From Kaistella chaponensis (lineage in GTDB: Bacteria; Bacteroidota; Bacteroidia; Flavobacteriales; Weeksellaceae), in the NCBI RefSeq assembly GCF_900156725.1, contig NZ_FTOI01000003.1, forward strand, positions 1 through 64,000: a stretch of DNA of 64,000 nt, read 5' to 3'. The translations under genes and the position numbers were made by a program. Positions 16,471 to 23,896 of the stretch are shown here, piece after piece; the first letter of the stretch is position 1, and each line of letters begins with the position of its first letter. The notes beneath the pieces were generated by a model that saw only the letters and a program-made list of their open reading frames with translations, was not told the origin of the DNA and searched no databases.

Positions 16471-17115
16471 ATGAAACTTTACGTAATAAGCGGACTTGCT
16501 GCCGATTTCAAAGTTTTGGAAAGAATACAATTTCCCGATCAACTTGAAGTCGTGTTTATAGATTGGTTGATTCCTATGAAAAACGAAATTTTCGCGGATT
16601 ATGTCAAAAGAATGGCTGAAAAAATTGATGTTTCAGAACCTTTTTCTTTACTCGGATATTCTTTTGGTGGAATTATCGTGCAAGAAATTGACAAAATAAA
16701 ACCCGCCGAAAAAATTGTCATTCTAGGTAGCATTAAATCGGATAAAGAAAAATCAAGGTTCATTAAATTTGGAGAAATTACCAAAATCCCTCGATTTTTA
16801 CCGGAAAGAATGTTCAATTTAAAATCGTTGATGATGTATTCTGTCGCGCGAAAATTAGTTGATCCCCGAAATCCAAAATTGATGCAATATGTGAAAGTAA
16901 CCAATCAGTATTATCTGAAATGGAGCATCGAGCAGGTTTCAGCCTGGAAATCTGAGGTAAACCCAAAAGTGATTCAGATTTTAGGAAGCAAAGACATTGT
17001 CTTTCCTGTAAAATATTCAAAACCTGATTATGTAGTTAAAGGCGGAACGCATCTTTTTCCAGCGACGAAATATAAAGAAGTATCCAAGATTTTAAAAGAA
17101 ATTTTTGATAAATAA
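16471..17115 (+). CDS. Alpha/beta hydrolase
   Basis: A 214-residue small alpha/beta-hydrolase. LYVISGLAADFKVLERIQFP starts the first strand; the nucleophile elbow is LLGYSFGGIIVQEI (Ser ~residue 60). IQILGSKDIVFPV supplies the likely acid and GGTHLFPATKYKEV the His. In-frame starts exist at 16456 (TTG), 16459 and 16471; 16471 places the first beta strand at the N-terminus as in relatives. Substrate unknown. It stands between the YceI terminator and sdaA. Confidence 0.85.
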   Translation: MKLYVISGLAADFKVLERIQFPDQLEVVFIDWLIPMKNEIFADYVKRMAEKIDVSEPFSLLGYSFGGIIVQEIDKIKPAEKIVILGSIKSDKEKSRFIKFGEITKIPRFLPERMFNLKSLMMYSVARKLVDPRNPKLMQYVKVTNQYYLKWSIEQVSAWKSEVNPKVIQILGSKDIVFPVKYSKPDYVVKGGTHLFPATKYKEVSKILKEIFDK

Positions 17116-17219
17116 TCCGAGTTCCCGACAAAATTTCATTCCATTCAAATTTGCAATCAAGCAGAAAACAAAAATTTTTTTTTGGAATGCTTAAACGTAG
17201 CGTTTTATTAAAATAGAAT

Positions 17220-17227
17220 TATCTTTG
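17220..17227 (+). promoter_or_regulatory. -7 promoter element TATCTTTG before sdaA
   Basis: TATCTTTG matches TAnnTTTG, 44 bases upstream of the sdaA ATG. Confidence 0.55.
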
Positions 17228-17271
17228 TCATTAATCAAAAAGGGATTTTCCCTCAGTACTCATCATTTTTC

Positions 17272-18690
17272 ATGGAATCAATCAGTGTTTTTGAAATTAT
17301 TAAGGTAGGAATCGGTCCATCAAGTTCTCATACCATGGGTCCGTGGAATGCGGCGGAAAGTTTTATTAAAAAAATTAAAACCCATCACCAACTTCAGGAG
17401 GTCACTGAAGTTTTTGTAGAATTCTTCGGGTCTCTCGCTAAAACCGGAATTGGTCATGGAACCGATATTGCAGGAATGCTCGGACTTTCTGGCGAGAATT
17501 TCAAATTAATTGATACGACCAAAATTGAGGAGAAAATTGAAGCCATCAAATCTTCAAACGTCCTTAATTTAGGTGGTGAAAAGGTAATTCCTTTTGTGTA
17601 CGGTGAACATTTAATTTTAAACAAACAAAAATCTCTAGACTTTCATCCCAATGGAATGATTTTCCGCGCAGTTTTCGAAAATGGGGAAGATTTAATTCAA
17701 GATTACTATTCATTGGGTGGTGGATTTATTGCGACCCAAGAAGAAAATTCTTATGAAAAAGATTGCATCAGAACCCTTTATCCATGTCATAGTGGTGCGG
17801 CTTTAATAAAAAATATTGAAAAATTAGGTCTAGAAAAAGTCTCAGATCTTATTATTCTCAATGAAGAATCTTGGCGTACAAAGGAAGAAACCCAAAAAGA
17901 AGCCCTTTATATTTGGGATCAGATTGTAGAATGCATCTACAAAGGAGTCAATAAAGAGGGAATTCTTCCGGGAGGTTTAAAAGTTACACGTCGTGCAGCC
18001 GGTTTGAACCGAAAATTACTCGGCGACAAAATTTATAGAAATAAAGAGGAATGGTTTCAGTTATTGATCGATTCCGAGGAAAGTTTTACCAGCATCAGCA
18101 AATGGGTTTCCTGTTTTGCTTTGGCGGTGAATGAAGAAAACGCAAGTTTCGGTCGAATTATTACTGCGCCAACAAATGGTGCAAGTGGCGTGATTCCTGC
18201 AGTTTTGATGTATGCACGAGCTTTTACCCAAAATTGTACAGAAGACGATATCATCCGCTTTATTTTAGTAGCAGGCGAAATCGGAACATTGTTTAAAAAA
18301 AATGCCACCATTTCTGCAGCGATGGGCGGTTGTCAAGCGGAAGTCGGCGTTTCCTCGGCGATGGCAGCAGCTGGATTGACGGAAATAATGGGCGGAACTC
18401 CAGGTCAGGTTTTAATGGCGGCAGAAATCGCTATGGAACATCATTTGGGTCTCACTTGTGATCCGATTGCTGGTTTGGTGCAAATCCCATGTATCGAAAG
18501 AAATTCTATGGGAGCCATCAAAGCAATTACTGCCGCAAATATCGCGATCGAATCTGATCCTTTAAAAGCACGGGTTACGCTCGACGAAGTCATCCAGTCG
18601 ATGTGGGAAACCGCTCAAAGCATGAACGACCGATTCAAAGAAACCTCGGAAGGTGGTTTAGCAATTGCCGTGAATGTGGCTGAATGTTAG
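17272..18690 (+). CDS. sdaA: L-serine ammonia-lyase (iron-sulfur, single chain)
   Basis: Deaminates L-serine to pyruvate and ammonia with an oxygen-sensitive [4Fe-4S] cluster, not PLP. The 472-residue single-chain form has KVGIGPSSSHTMGPW (~residues 11-25), TGIGHGTDIAGMLGLSGE, the Cys in YPCHSGAALI (~168), ITAPTNGASGVIPAVL (~297-312), MGGCQAEVGVSSAMAAAG (~347) and LTCDPIAGLVQIPCIERN (two cluster Cys). Converges with the tail-sheath gene only 3 bases away, without an obvious terminator in between. Confidence 0.96.
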   Translation: MESISVFEIIKVGIGPSSSHTMGPWNAAESFIKKIKTHHQLQEVTEVFVEFFGSLAKTGIGHGTDIAGMLGLSGENFKLIDTTKIEEKIEAIKSSNVLNLGGEKVIPFVYGEHLILNKQKSLDFHPNGMIFRAVFENGEDLIQDYYSLGGGFIATQEENSYEKDCIRTLYPCHSGAALIKNIEKLGLEKVSDLIILNEESWRTKEETQKEALYIWDQIVECIYKGVNKEGILPGGLKVTRRAAGLNRKLLGDKIYRNKEEWFQLLIDSEESFTSISKWVSCFALAVNEENASFGRIITAPTNGASGVIPAVLMYARAFTQNCTEDDIIRFILVAGEIGTLFKKNATISAAMGGCQAEVGVSSAMAAAGLTEIMGGTPGQVLMAAEIAMEHHLGLTCDPIAGLVQIPCIERNSMGAIKAITAANIAIESDPLKARVTLDEVIQSMWETAQSMNDRFKETSEGGLAIAVNVAEC

Positions 18691-18693
18691 TGT

Positions 18694-20055
18694 TTAAGAG
18701 GATATTTTCTGTGTAAATCGTAGGATCCTAAATTCGAGCGGTCTTGTTATGGCAATTCCTATTTCAATGATTAAGTTTCCAGAATCGATATCTTGTTGCG
18801 TCATGGTTTCATTTAAACCACATTTTACAAAATAGGCGAGCTCTGGTTTTGGTCCACAAAATGCTCCAGAATTCCATAATCCATAGCAATAATATTCAGT
18901 TTTGCTTTTTACTCGAGCGCAAGTTTGGGGCAAATTATTACTGAAAATTTCTTCTTTTAAAAGATTCGCTACTGTATATTCGATCCTGTTCACAAATCTT
19001 CTTATTGCGATATATCGATATTCAGGGTCGGTTCCGCCTAAAGTTCTGTTTCCCCAAATCAATGTTCCTCTTTCTTCAAATTTTCTCATGCAGTTAATTG
19101 CTTTTCCGCTCGGATGGATGTTGAGGGGTTCCTGTTGACGGTCATTAATAATGATTTCCGGCTGCTTGATTCGTTCTACTTTAAAATTGGCAAGTGGTCT
19201 CCAAATTCCTCTGTCCATGTCATTGATATTCGAAGCACCTGCAATCGCAGAACTTGGTGGAAGGTTTACAAAAAATTGCTGCAAACAATCCGTGTATTTT
19301 TTATAGAGAAATTCGTCGCTTTCTTTGAGGGATAGGAGTGAAAGTGTTTCACCTGATCTTTTAATTTTTACGGCTGATTCCTGATAAAGATAGTTAAAGT
19401 CGGTAACCAAATTTGGGAAAAAAGTTGCGCCAAAGGATAGATAAGGAAAAATTAGCGCTTCACGATAACTGGAAATGATGGCGTTATAGTCGTCTGCTGA
19501 AGTTTTTGGAAGATCCAATATTGCAAAACTTCGATGAGCTTTACAAAAAAGGAGTATTTTTTCTTGTAAAATATAGAAATCGGTTTCGGGCAAATTCTGG
19601 TTTTCCGGAATCGCAATTAACAGATTGTTATCTTCAGTTTCCAAGGCATCCAAACCTGCCAGTAATTCAATGGCAGAAAGGGGTTCGCCAACATTTTTGA
19701 AACTTCCAACAGAAACTATTTTGCAGGATCTACCACCTTGCTCAAAAAATATTTGGATAGCATAGTAGAGATTGTGTAATGATGAACTGCCATTAAAACC
19801 AACAGAAATAGCTTCATTTGCCGCATCACTCAAATCTGTAATTTCTATATTTTCTTCGAGTTGGGCTTTACCAAAAAACGTTTCAAAACTTTTTACGGAG
19901 TTAACAAGAGTCGGAATGAGATGGAGATTTTGGCCCTCCTGATTTTCATGCATTTCTGTATAACCAATGAAAACTGCGGTGTCGTCCTTACTTTGTGGTA
20001 AAAATGAAGAAGAAAGTTCTTGGATGTAAATCCAGGGATATTTATATTTTGCCAT
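18694..20055 (-). CDS. Orphan contractile-tail sheath protein
   Basis: A 453-residue protein of the phage/contractile-injection tail sheath family. The N-terminus YKYPWIYIQELSSSFLPQSKDD leads into TAVFIGYTE, the usual sheath opening (xxPGVYxxE ... FIGxT). The C-terminal third has the sheath core: GIWRPLANFKVERI (~residues 301-315), INCMRKFEERGTLIWGNRTL (~347-366), DPEYRYIAIRRFVNRIEYTV, LWNSGAFCGPKPELAYFVKC and LIIEIGIAITRPLEFRILRF. No tube, baseplate, spike or terminase gene is nearby; neighbours are sdaA and a repeat. ATG 20055 is chosen over the earlier frame start at 20109. It may be a remnant of an eCIS, a tailocin or a domesticated protein. Confidence 0.85.
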   Translation of the reverse strand: MAKYKYPWIYIQELSSSFLPQSKDDTAVFIGYTEMHENQEGQNLHLIPTLVNSVKSFETFFGKAQLEENIEITDLSDAANEAISVGFNGSSSLHNLYYAIQIFFEQGGRSCKIVSVGSFKNVGEPLSAIELLAGLDALETEDNNLLIAIPENQNLPETDFYILQEKILLFCKAHRSFAILDLPKTSADDYNAIISSYREALIFPYLSFGATFFPNLVTDFNYLYQESAVKIKRSGETLSLLSLKESDEFLYKKYTDCLQQFFVNLPPSSAIAGASNINDMDRGIWRPLANFKVERIKQPEIIINDRQQEPLNIHPSGKAINCMRKFEERGTLIWGNRTLGGTDPEYRYIAIRRFVNRIEYTVANLLKEEIFSNNLPQTCARVKSKTEYYCYGLWNSGAFCGPKPELAYFVKCGLNETMTQQDIDSGNLIIEIGIAITRPLEFRILRFTQKISS

Positions 20056-20255
20056 GATCATTTGTTTAAAGTAAAAGTAAACTATTTTAACTAAAATACA
20101 AAGCATCAATCCTTTACACGAACTTATTGATTAAAAATTTCTCATATAATGGCCATTTTTAATGACTTTCTCCAGAAATTCACAATGATCTTTTTTAAAA
20201 TAAGATTTGCATTTTCGAACTTTTATTAGAAGTTCATTCAGAACAACGTACTCCG

Positions 20256-20283
20256 CAAAGTTACCAAATTGGAGTCCGCGCAA
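20256..20283 (-). promoter_or_regulatory. Possible promoter TTG-N17-TAACTTTG reading toward the sheath gene
   Basis: On the minus strand TTTTTG (ending at 20281) is followed after 17 bases by TAACTTTG (20263-20256), a good match to the Bacteroidota consensus. It would leave a leader of about 200 bases before the sheath ATG. An open 59-codon frame crosses the same site, so only one of the two readings may be real. Confidence 0.45.
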
Positions 20284-20428
20284 AAACCAATGCGTAACAT
20301 GAAAGACAATTCAACAAAAACATCGTTTCAAATTAAAAGGCTCTTTTTTGTTCTAAAAAATATTTCTTTCGGGAAAAGATGATTAGTGTAAAAACGCTTC
20401 CTCAGTTCTAGAAGTCGATCCCGTAGTT

Positions 20429-20632
20429 GATGAAATGGCATCCGAGGACACTGAAATGGCATCCCTTGGTTCTGAAATGACATCCCTTGGTTCTGAAATG
20501 GCATCTCAAGTCGCAGAAATGGCATATCAGGTTGCAGAAATGGCATATCAGGTATCAGAGACGGTATCGCAGGTTGCAGAAATGGTATCGCAGGTCGCAG
20601 AAATGGTATCGCAGGTCGCAGAAATGTTATAA
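20429..20632 (+). repeat. 21-bp tandem repeat encoding a heptad peptide
   Basis: About 9.7 units of 21 bases, consensus GCAGAAATGGTATCGCAGGTC, running to a TAA at 20630-20632. Because 21 is a multiple of three, all three plus-strand frames stay open; the frame from ATG 20435 gives 65 residues of heptads such as AEMVSQV and SEMASLG. No upstream start gives a longer protein because TAG closes the frame at about 20380. Units near the 3' end are almost identical and those near the 5' end have diverged, a sign of ongoing slippage. The heptads could form a coiled coil if translated; expression is not evident. Confidence 0.85.
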
Positions 20633-20847
20633 CAATATTGTTTATTCATTTCTAAAATTGATAATCTATTTATTTACCTTAATGTTTATTAAATAGATAA
20701 TAAAATGCAAATAATTATACGAATTTCGTGAAATAATGTTTTCTGAATTTGAGCAACTCAACAACAAATGAAAAATAGTACACCCTCATTTTTCTTCTAA
20801 AGCTTCAACCGTTTTCTGTACAACTCGAAAAAGAAAACGCGCAAGTC

Positions 20848-21690
20848 TTACCGAAGAATTCCTCTTATTTTATTGGCATTTCTAATCAGTTCTTCTAATA
20901 ATTCATCATTGTCTTTTTCCAAAGCGGATTTGAATTTTCGAAGTTGCGAGATGTGTTCATTCAAAACATCCAACACATTTTCTTTGTTTTGTTTAAAAAT
21001 GGGAACCCACATTTCCGGATGAGATTTCGCCAAACGAACCGTGCTCGAAAAACCCGAACTCGCCAACTGAAAAATGGTGTCTTCTTCTCTTTCCTTTTCC
21101 AAAACCGTGTTTGCAAGGGCGTAAGAAGTGATATGCGAAATATGAGAAATATAAGCAGTGTGAATATCGTGATCTGCAGCTTTCATGTAAATGAGGTGCA
21201 TTTCTAGATTTTCTGCTACCATCTCAACCATTTTTAAAGCATCATCTGCAGAGTTTTCACGGTCGCAAATAACCCCTGCTTTTCCTGCAAAACTTTCTCC
21301 AGTTGCAGATTCTGGTCCAGAATTTTCTGTTCCCCACATCGGATGAAATGCTACAAAGCGACTTCTGTTGGGATGGTTATCGATGATAGTTACAATTCCT
21401 TCTTTGGTGGAACCTACGTCCATAAAGGTTTTGCCAGGTTCTGCTAAATCCAAAACCTTCGATATCATTTTGCGCGTCGCATCCACCGGAATTGCAATGA
21501 TAATAAGATCAGAATTTGAAACGGCCACTTCTAAAGTCGCTATTTCGTCGATAATTCCTAATTCTTTTGCTTCTTCTAAATGTTTAAGATTTTGGTCAAC
21601 CCCATAAATATAGGAAGCAAAACCTTTTGCTTTTAATTTGAGCGCCATAGAGCCCCCAATTAATCCGACACCAATGAGTGTGATTTTCAT
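20848..21690 (-). CDS. tyrA: Prephenate dehydrogenase
   Basis: A 280-residue NAD(P)-dependent enzyme turning prephenate into 4-hydroxyphenylpyruvate for tyrosine. Rossmann motif ITLIGVGLIGGSMALKLK (residues 3-20), DLIIIAIPVDAT (~61-72), DVGSTKEGIV (~91-100), AFHPMWGTENSGPESA (~115-130, with catalytic His) and HDIHTAYISHISHITSYALA (~174-193) fit TyrA well. It is the last gene of ald, DUF4258-like, tyrA on the minus strand, 33 bases after its upstream neighbour. Confidence 0.93.
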   Translation of the reverse strand: MKITLIGVGLIGGSMALKLKAKGFASYIYGVDQNLKHLEEAKELGIIDEIATLEVAVSNSDLIIIAIPVDATRKMISKVLDLAEPGKTFMDVGSTKEGIVTIIDNHPNRSRFVAFHPMWGTENSGPESATGESFAGKAGVICDRENSADDALKMVEMVAENLEMHLIYMKAADHDIHTAYISHISHITSYALANTVLEKEREEDTIFQLASSGFSSTVRLAKSHPEMWVPIFKQNKENVLDVLNEHISQLRKFKSALEKDNDELLEELIRNANKIRGILR

Positions 21691-21723
21691 TTAAATAAAT
21701 GTATAGGAAAAGTAAATGAGAAT

Positions 21724-22095
21724 TTATCTCAATTTTTTTAAAGTATTAAACGTGGCTTCATCTTTACATTTTTGGAAATGTACTTCGTACCGTGGATTTT
21801 TTTCAGGATAAAGCAACACGTATTCTGGGCAAGGTTTTTTTTGCGCTTGACTTCGGTCAAAATCAATTGTTGCGTTTTTGATGATGCTGTCTTTCAAAAA
21901 TTTTTCGTCTATTTTTTCAACTTCCATTTCTTGCGAAAAAGCAGGAGAATAAACCATTTTTTTAGAAAGTGTTTCTGCAATTACCCGCGAATTCGGAAGA
22001 TAACCACTGCAACTTGCGCCTTTTTTGTTGAGAATAAAAAATACCAAAAGTAATCCGGGAACCAATCCGATAAAGAAAAATTTGAGCTTCCTCAT
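21724..22095 (-). CDS. DUF4258-like membrane-anchored protein
   Basis: 123 residues with one N-terminal membrane segment (~residues 4-22) followed by CSGYLPNSRVIAETLSKKM. The CxYLPNxRV-type opening and the DFDRSQAQKKPCPEYVL stretch resemble the DUF4258 proteins found in Flavobacteriales; this naming is from memory of the pattern and is moderate. It abuts ald without a gap and precedes tyrA, so it is probably co-transcribed. Function unknown. Confidence 0.6.
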   Translation of the reverse strand: MRKLKFFFIGLVPGLLLVFFILNKKGASCSGYLPNSRVIAETLSKKMVYSPAFSQEMEVEKIDEKFLKDSIIKNATIDFDRSQAQKKPCPEYVLLYPEKNPRYEVHFQKCKDEATFNTLKKLR

Positions 22096-23289
22096 TTAGA
22101 AAATTAAAAGGTTGATGTCGTGGTAAGTAAGATCAAACCGATCGCAGATGATCTTTTTGGTGTGGCGACCTTTGTACATATACAGGGTATGTTTCATTTC
22201 GTTTTTGCGAACCAACATGTTGTCGAAACCTCCCTCTTCATCGTAATTTAAGAGATAACTTAAGAAGAAATTAGAAATTGCTTTGGTGGTTGTTCTCGGC
22301 ATTTTAGACGTTAGATTGGGTAAACCGCAGTGAATTACACCATGTTTGATGATATACGGATTTTCCATATCGGTCAGTTCTGAAGTTTCAATCACTTTTC
22401 CGTTGTCGATGGTTACATCAATAATGACGCTGCCTTTTTTCATTTTCGACACCATTTCTTCCGTAACAATTGGTGCTAAACTTATTTTAGAAAGCGCACC
22501 GATTACGACATCAGCTCTTTTCAAACATTTCCCCAATTCTTTCGGATCGATGATTGAAGTAGGAACTCTTCCATCTACCATCATGTGTAGGCGACGAAGT
22601 TTGGAAAGGGAATTATCAAAAACTTTTACGCTTGCTCCTAAACCAATCGCTGCTTTAGTGGCAAATTCACCTACAATTCCGGCTCCTAAAATAACCACTT
22701 CGGTTGGTCGAACTCCTGTAATTCCACCCAACATTAAACCGTTTGAAAGGGCTAAAAGTTCGGCTGCATAAAGCACAGAAATATTTCCTGCAATTTCGCC
22801 AATCAATCGTACCAATGAAAGTTGTTTGTATTCATCGACAATAAATTCAAAAGCGATTGCATTGACTTTCTTTTCAGATAATTTTTTGAAATATTCTTTG
22901 TCGCGTAAATTAATTTGTAGGGCAGAAACCAAATACGTGCAAGGTTTCAAAAACTCGATCTCGTCGGTCGTTGGTGGATTTATTTTTAGAACCAAATCCT
23001 GCCCAAAAGCTTCTTTCGGATCGTAAGTGATTTTTGCACCAGATTCGGAATATTGCAAATCGGTATAAAATGAACCTTCACCGGCACCAGTTTCTACAAT
23101 TACTTCGTGCCCGTGCGAAACCAAAACTTGCACCGCATCGGGAGTTAGGCAAGTTCGGCGCTCATTGAGACATGTTTCTTTCGGAACTCCGATGCTAAAT
23201 TGTTTGCCTTTTTTTACAATTTCCAGTTTTTCTTCTTGTGGCATTAATTCCTGTTCAGAAAAAGGAGTGAAAATATTCGTACTGCTCAT
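22096..23289 (-). CDS. ald: Alanine dehydrogenase
   Basis: A 397-residue NAD-dependent alanine dehydrogenase/PNT-family enzyme that interconverts alanine with pyruvate and ammonia. Motifs: IGVPKETCLNERRTCLTPD (~residues 33-51), VIVETGAGEGSFYTD (~63-77), YLVSALQINLRD, the NAD loop VVILGAGIVGEFATKAAIGLGASV (~198-221, in parts), RADVVIGALSK and KGSVIIDVTIDNG. Together with sdaA it feeds amino-acid carbon into pyruvate. Confidence 0.92.
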   Translation of the reverse strand: MSSTNIFTPFSEQELMPQEEKLEIVKKGKQFSIGVPKETCLNERRTCLTPDAVQVLVSHGHEVIVETGAGEGSFYTDLQYSESGAKITYDPKEAFGQDLVLKINPPTTDEIEFLKPCTYLVSALQINLRDKEYFKKLSEKKVNAIAFEFIVDEYKQLSLVRLIGEIAGNISVLYAAELLALSNGLMLGGITGVRPTEVVILGAGIVGEFATKAAIGLGASVKVFDNSLSKLRRLHMMVDGRVPTSIIDPKELGKCLKRADVVIGALSKISLAPIVTEEMVSKMKKGSVIIDVTIDNGKVIETSELTDMENPYIIKHGVIHCGLPNLTSKMPRTTTKAISNFFLSYLLNYDEEGGFDNMLVRKNEMKHTLYMYKGRHTKKIICDRFDLTYHDINLLIF

Positions 23290-23390
23290 TATTTATAAAT
23301 TATTACCTGCCATTACAGGGAGTTTAATTGATTATACAGACTAAAATAAAGGTACAAAGATACAATCATTTCAGTATTAATTACTTTAAA

Positions 23391-23798
23391 TTATCTGAAA
23401 TTGATGATCCGATCCTCACCACCAACCTCGATTTTTAATTCGTGGTGTGGAAAATCTGCAAGTTCCTTTTCATAGATTTCTGGCCATTCGATAATGCATA
23501 GAAAACTGTTGTCTAGATATTCTTCGATCCCGATGTCATAAACTTCATCGATGCTTTTCATTCGGTATAAATCGAAATGGAAAATAATCCCCTTCGGAGA
23601 ATCATATTCGTTGACAATCGCATAAGTAGGAGAGGATACTTCATCTGTACTCCCTAAATTTCTTAAAAGATGTTGCGTAAAAGTAGTTTTTCCTGCTCCG
23701 AGATTTCCCTTTAGTAGTAAGATAGGATGTTGAAATTGGGGCAGAATTTCATCAATGATGGTTTGCCAATCTTCAACTTTATTGATTTTACTTTGCAT
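23391..23798 (-). CDS. tsaE: tRNA threonylcarbamoyladenosine biosynthesis ATPase
   Basis: TsaE is the P-loop ATPase that drives the TsaBD complex in t6A37 tRNA modification. The 135-residue protein has LLKGNLGAGKTTFTQHLLRNLG (Walker A, ~residues 27-48 in parts), the switch-like SSPTYAIVNEY (~53-63), FHFDLYRM (~71-78) and IIEWPEIYE (~99-107). ATG 23798 is chosen over the frame start at 23861 because it removes an N-terminal hydrophobic stretch foreign to the family. Divergent from dnaG with 98 bases between. Confidence 0.94.
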   Translation of the reverse strand: MQSKINKVEDWQTIIDEILPQFQHPILLLKGNLGAGKTTFTQHLLRNLGSTDEVSSPTYAIVNEYDSPKGIIFHFDLYRMKSIDEVYDIGIEEYLDNSFLCIIEWPEIYEKELADFPHHELKIEVGGEDRIINFR

Positions 23799-23896
23799 GT
23801 TTATTCTGAATATTTTTTCAAATTTATAACAAAAAATTAGAACCATAGAACCAAGAACCACCCACCGACAACCAAACTTTTTTGTATTTTTACCAA

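Noticed and set aside
20435-20696. Possible CRISPR array at the 21-bp repeats
   Set aside because: Units are directly adjacent without unique spacers, and there are no cas genes nearby; this is a tandem repeat.
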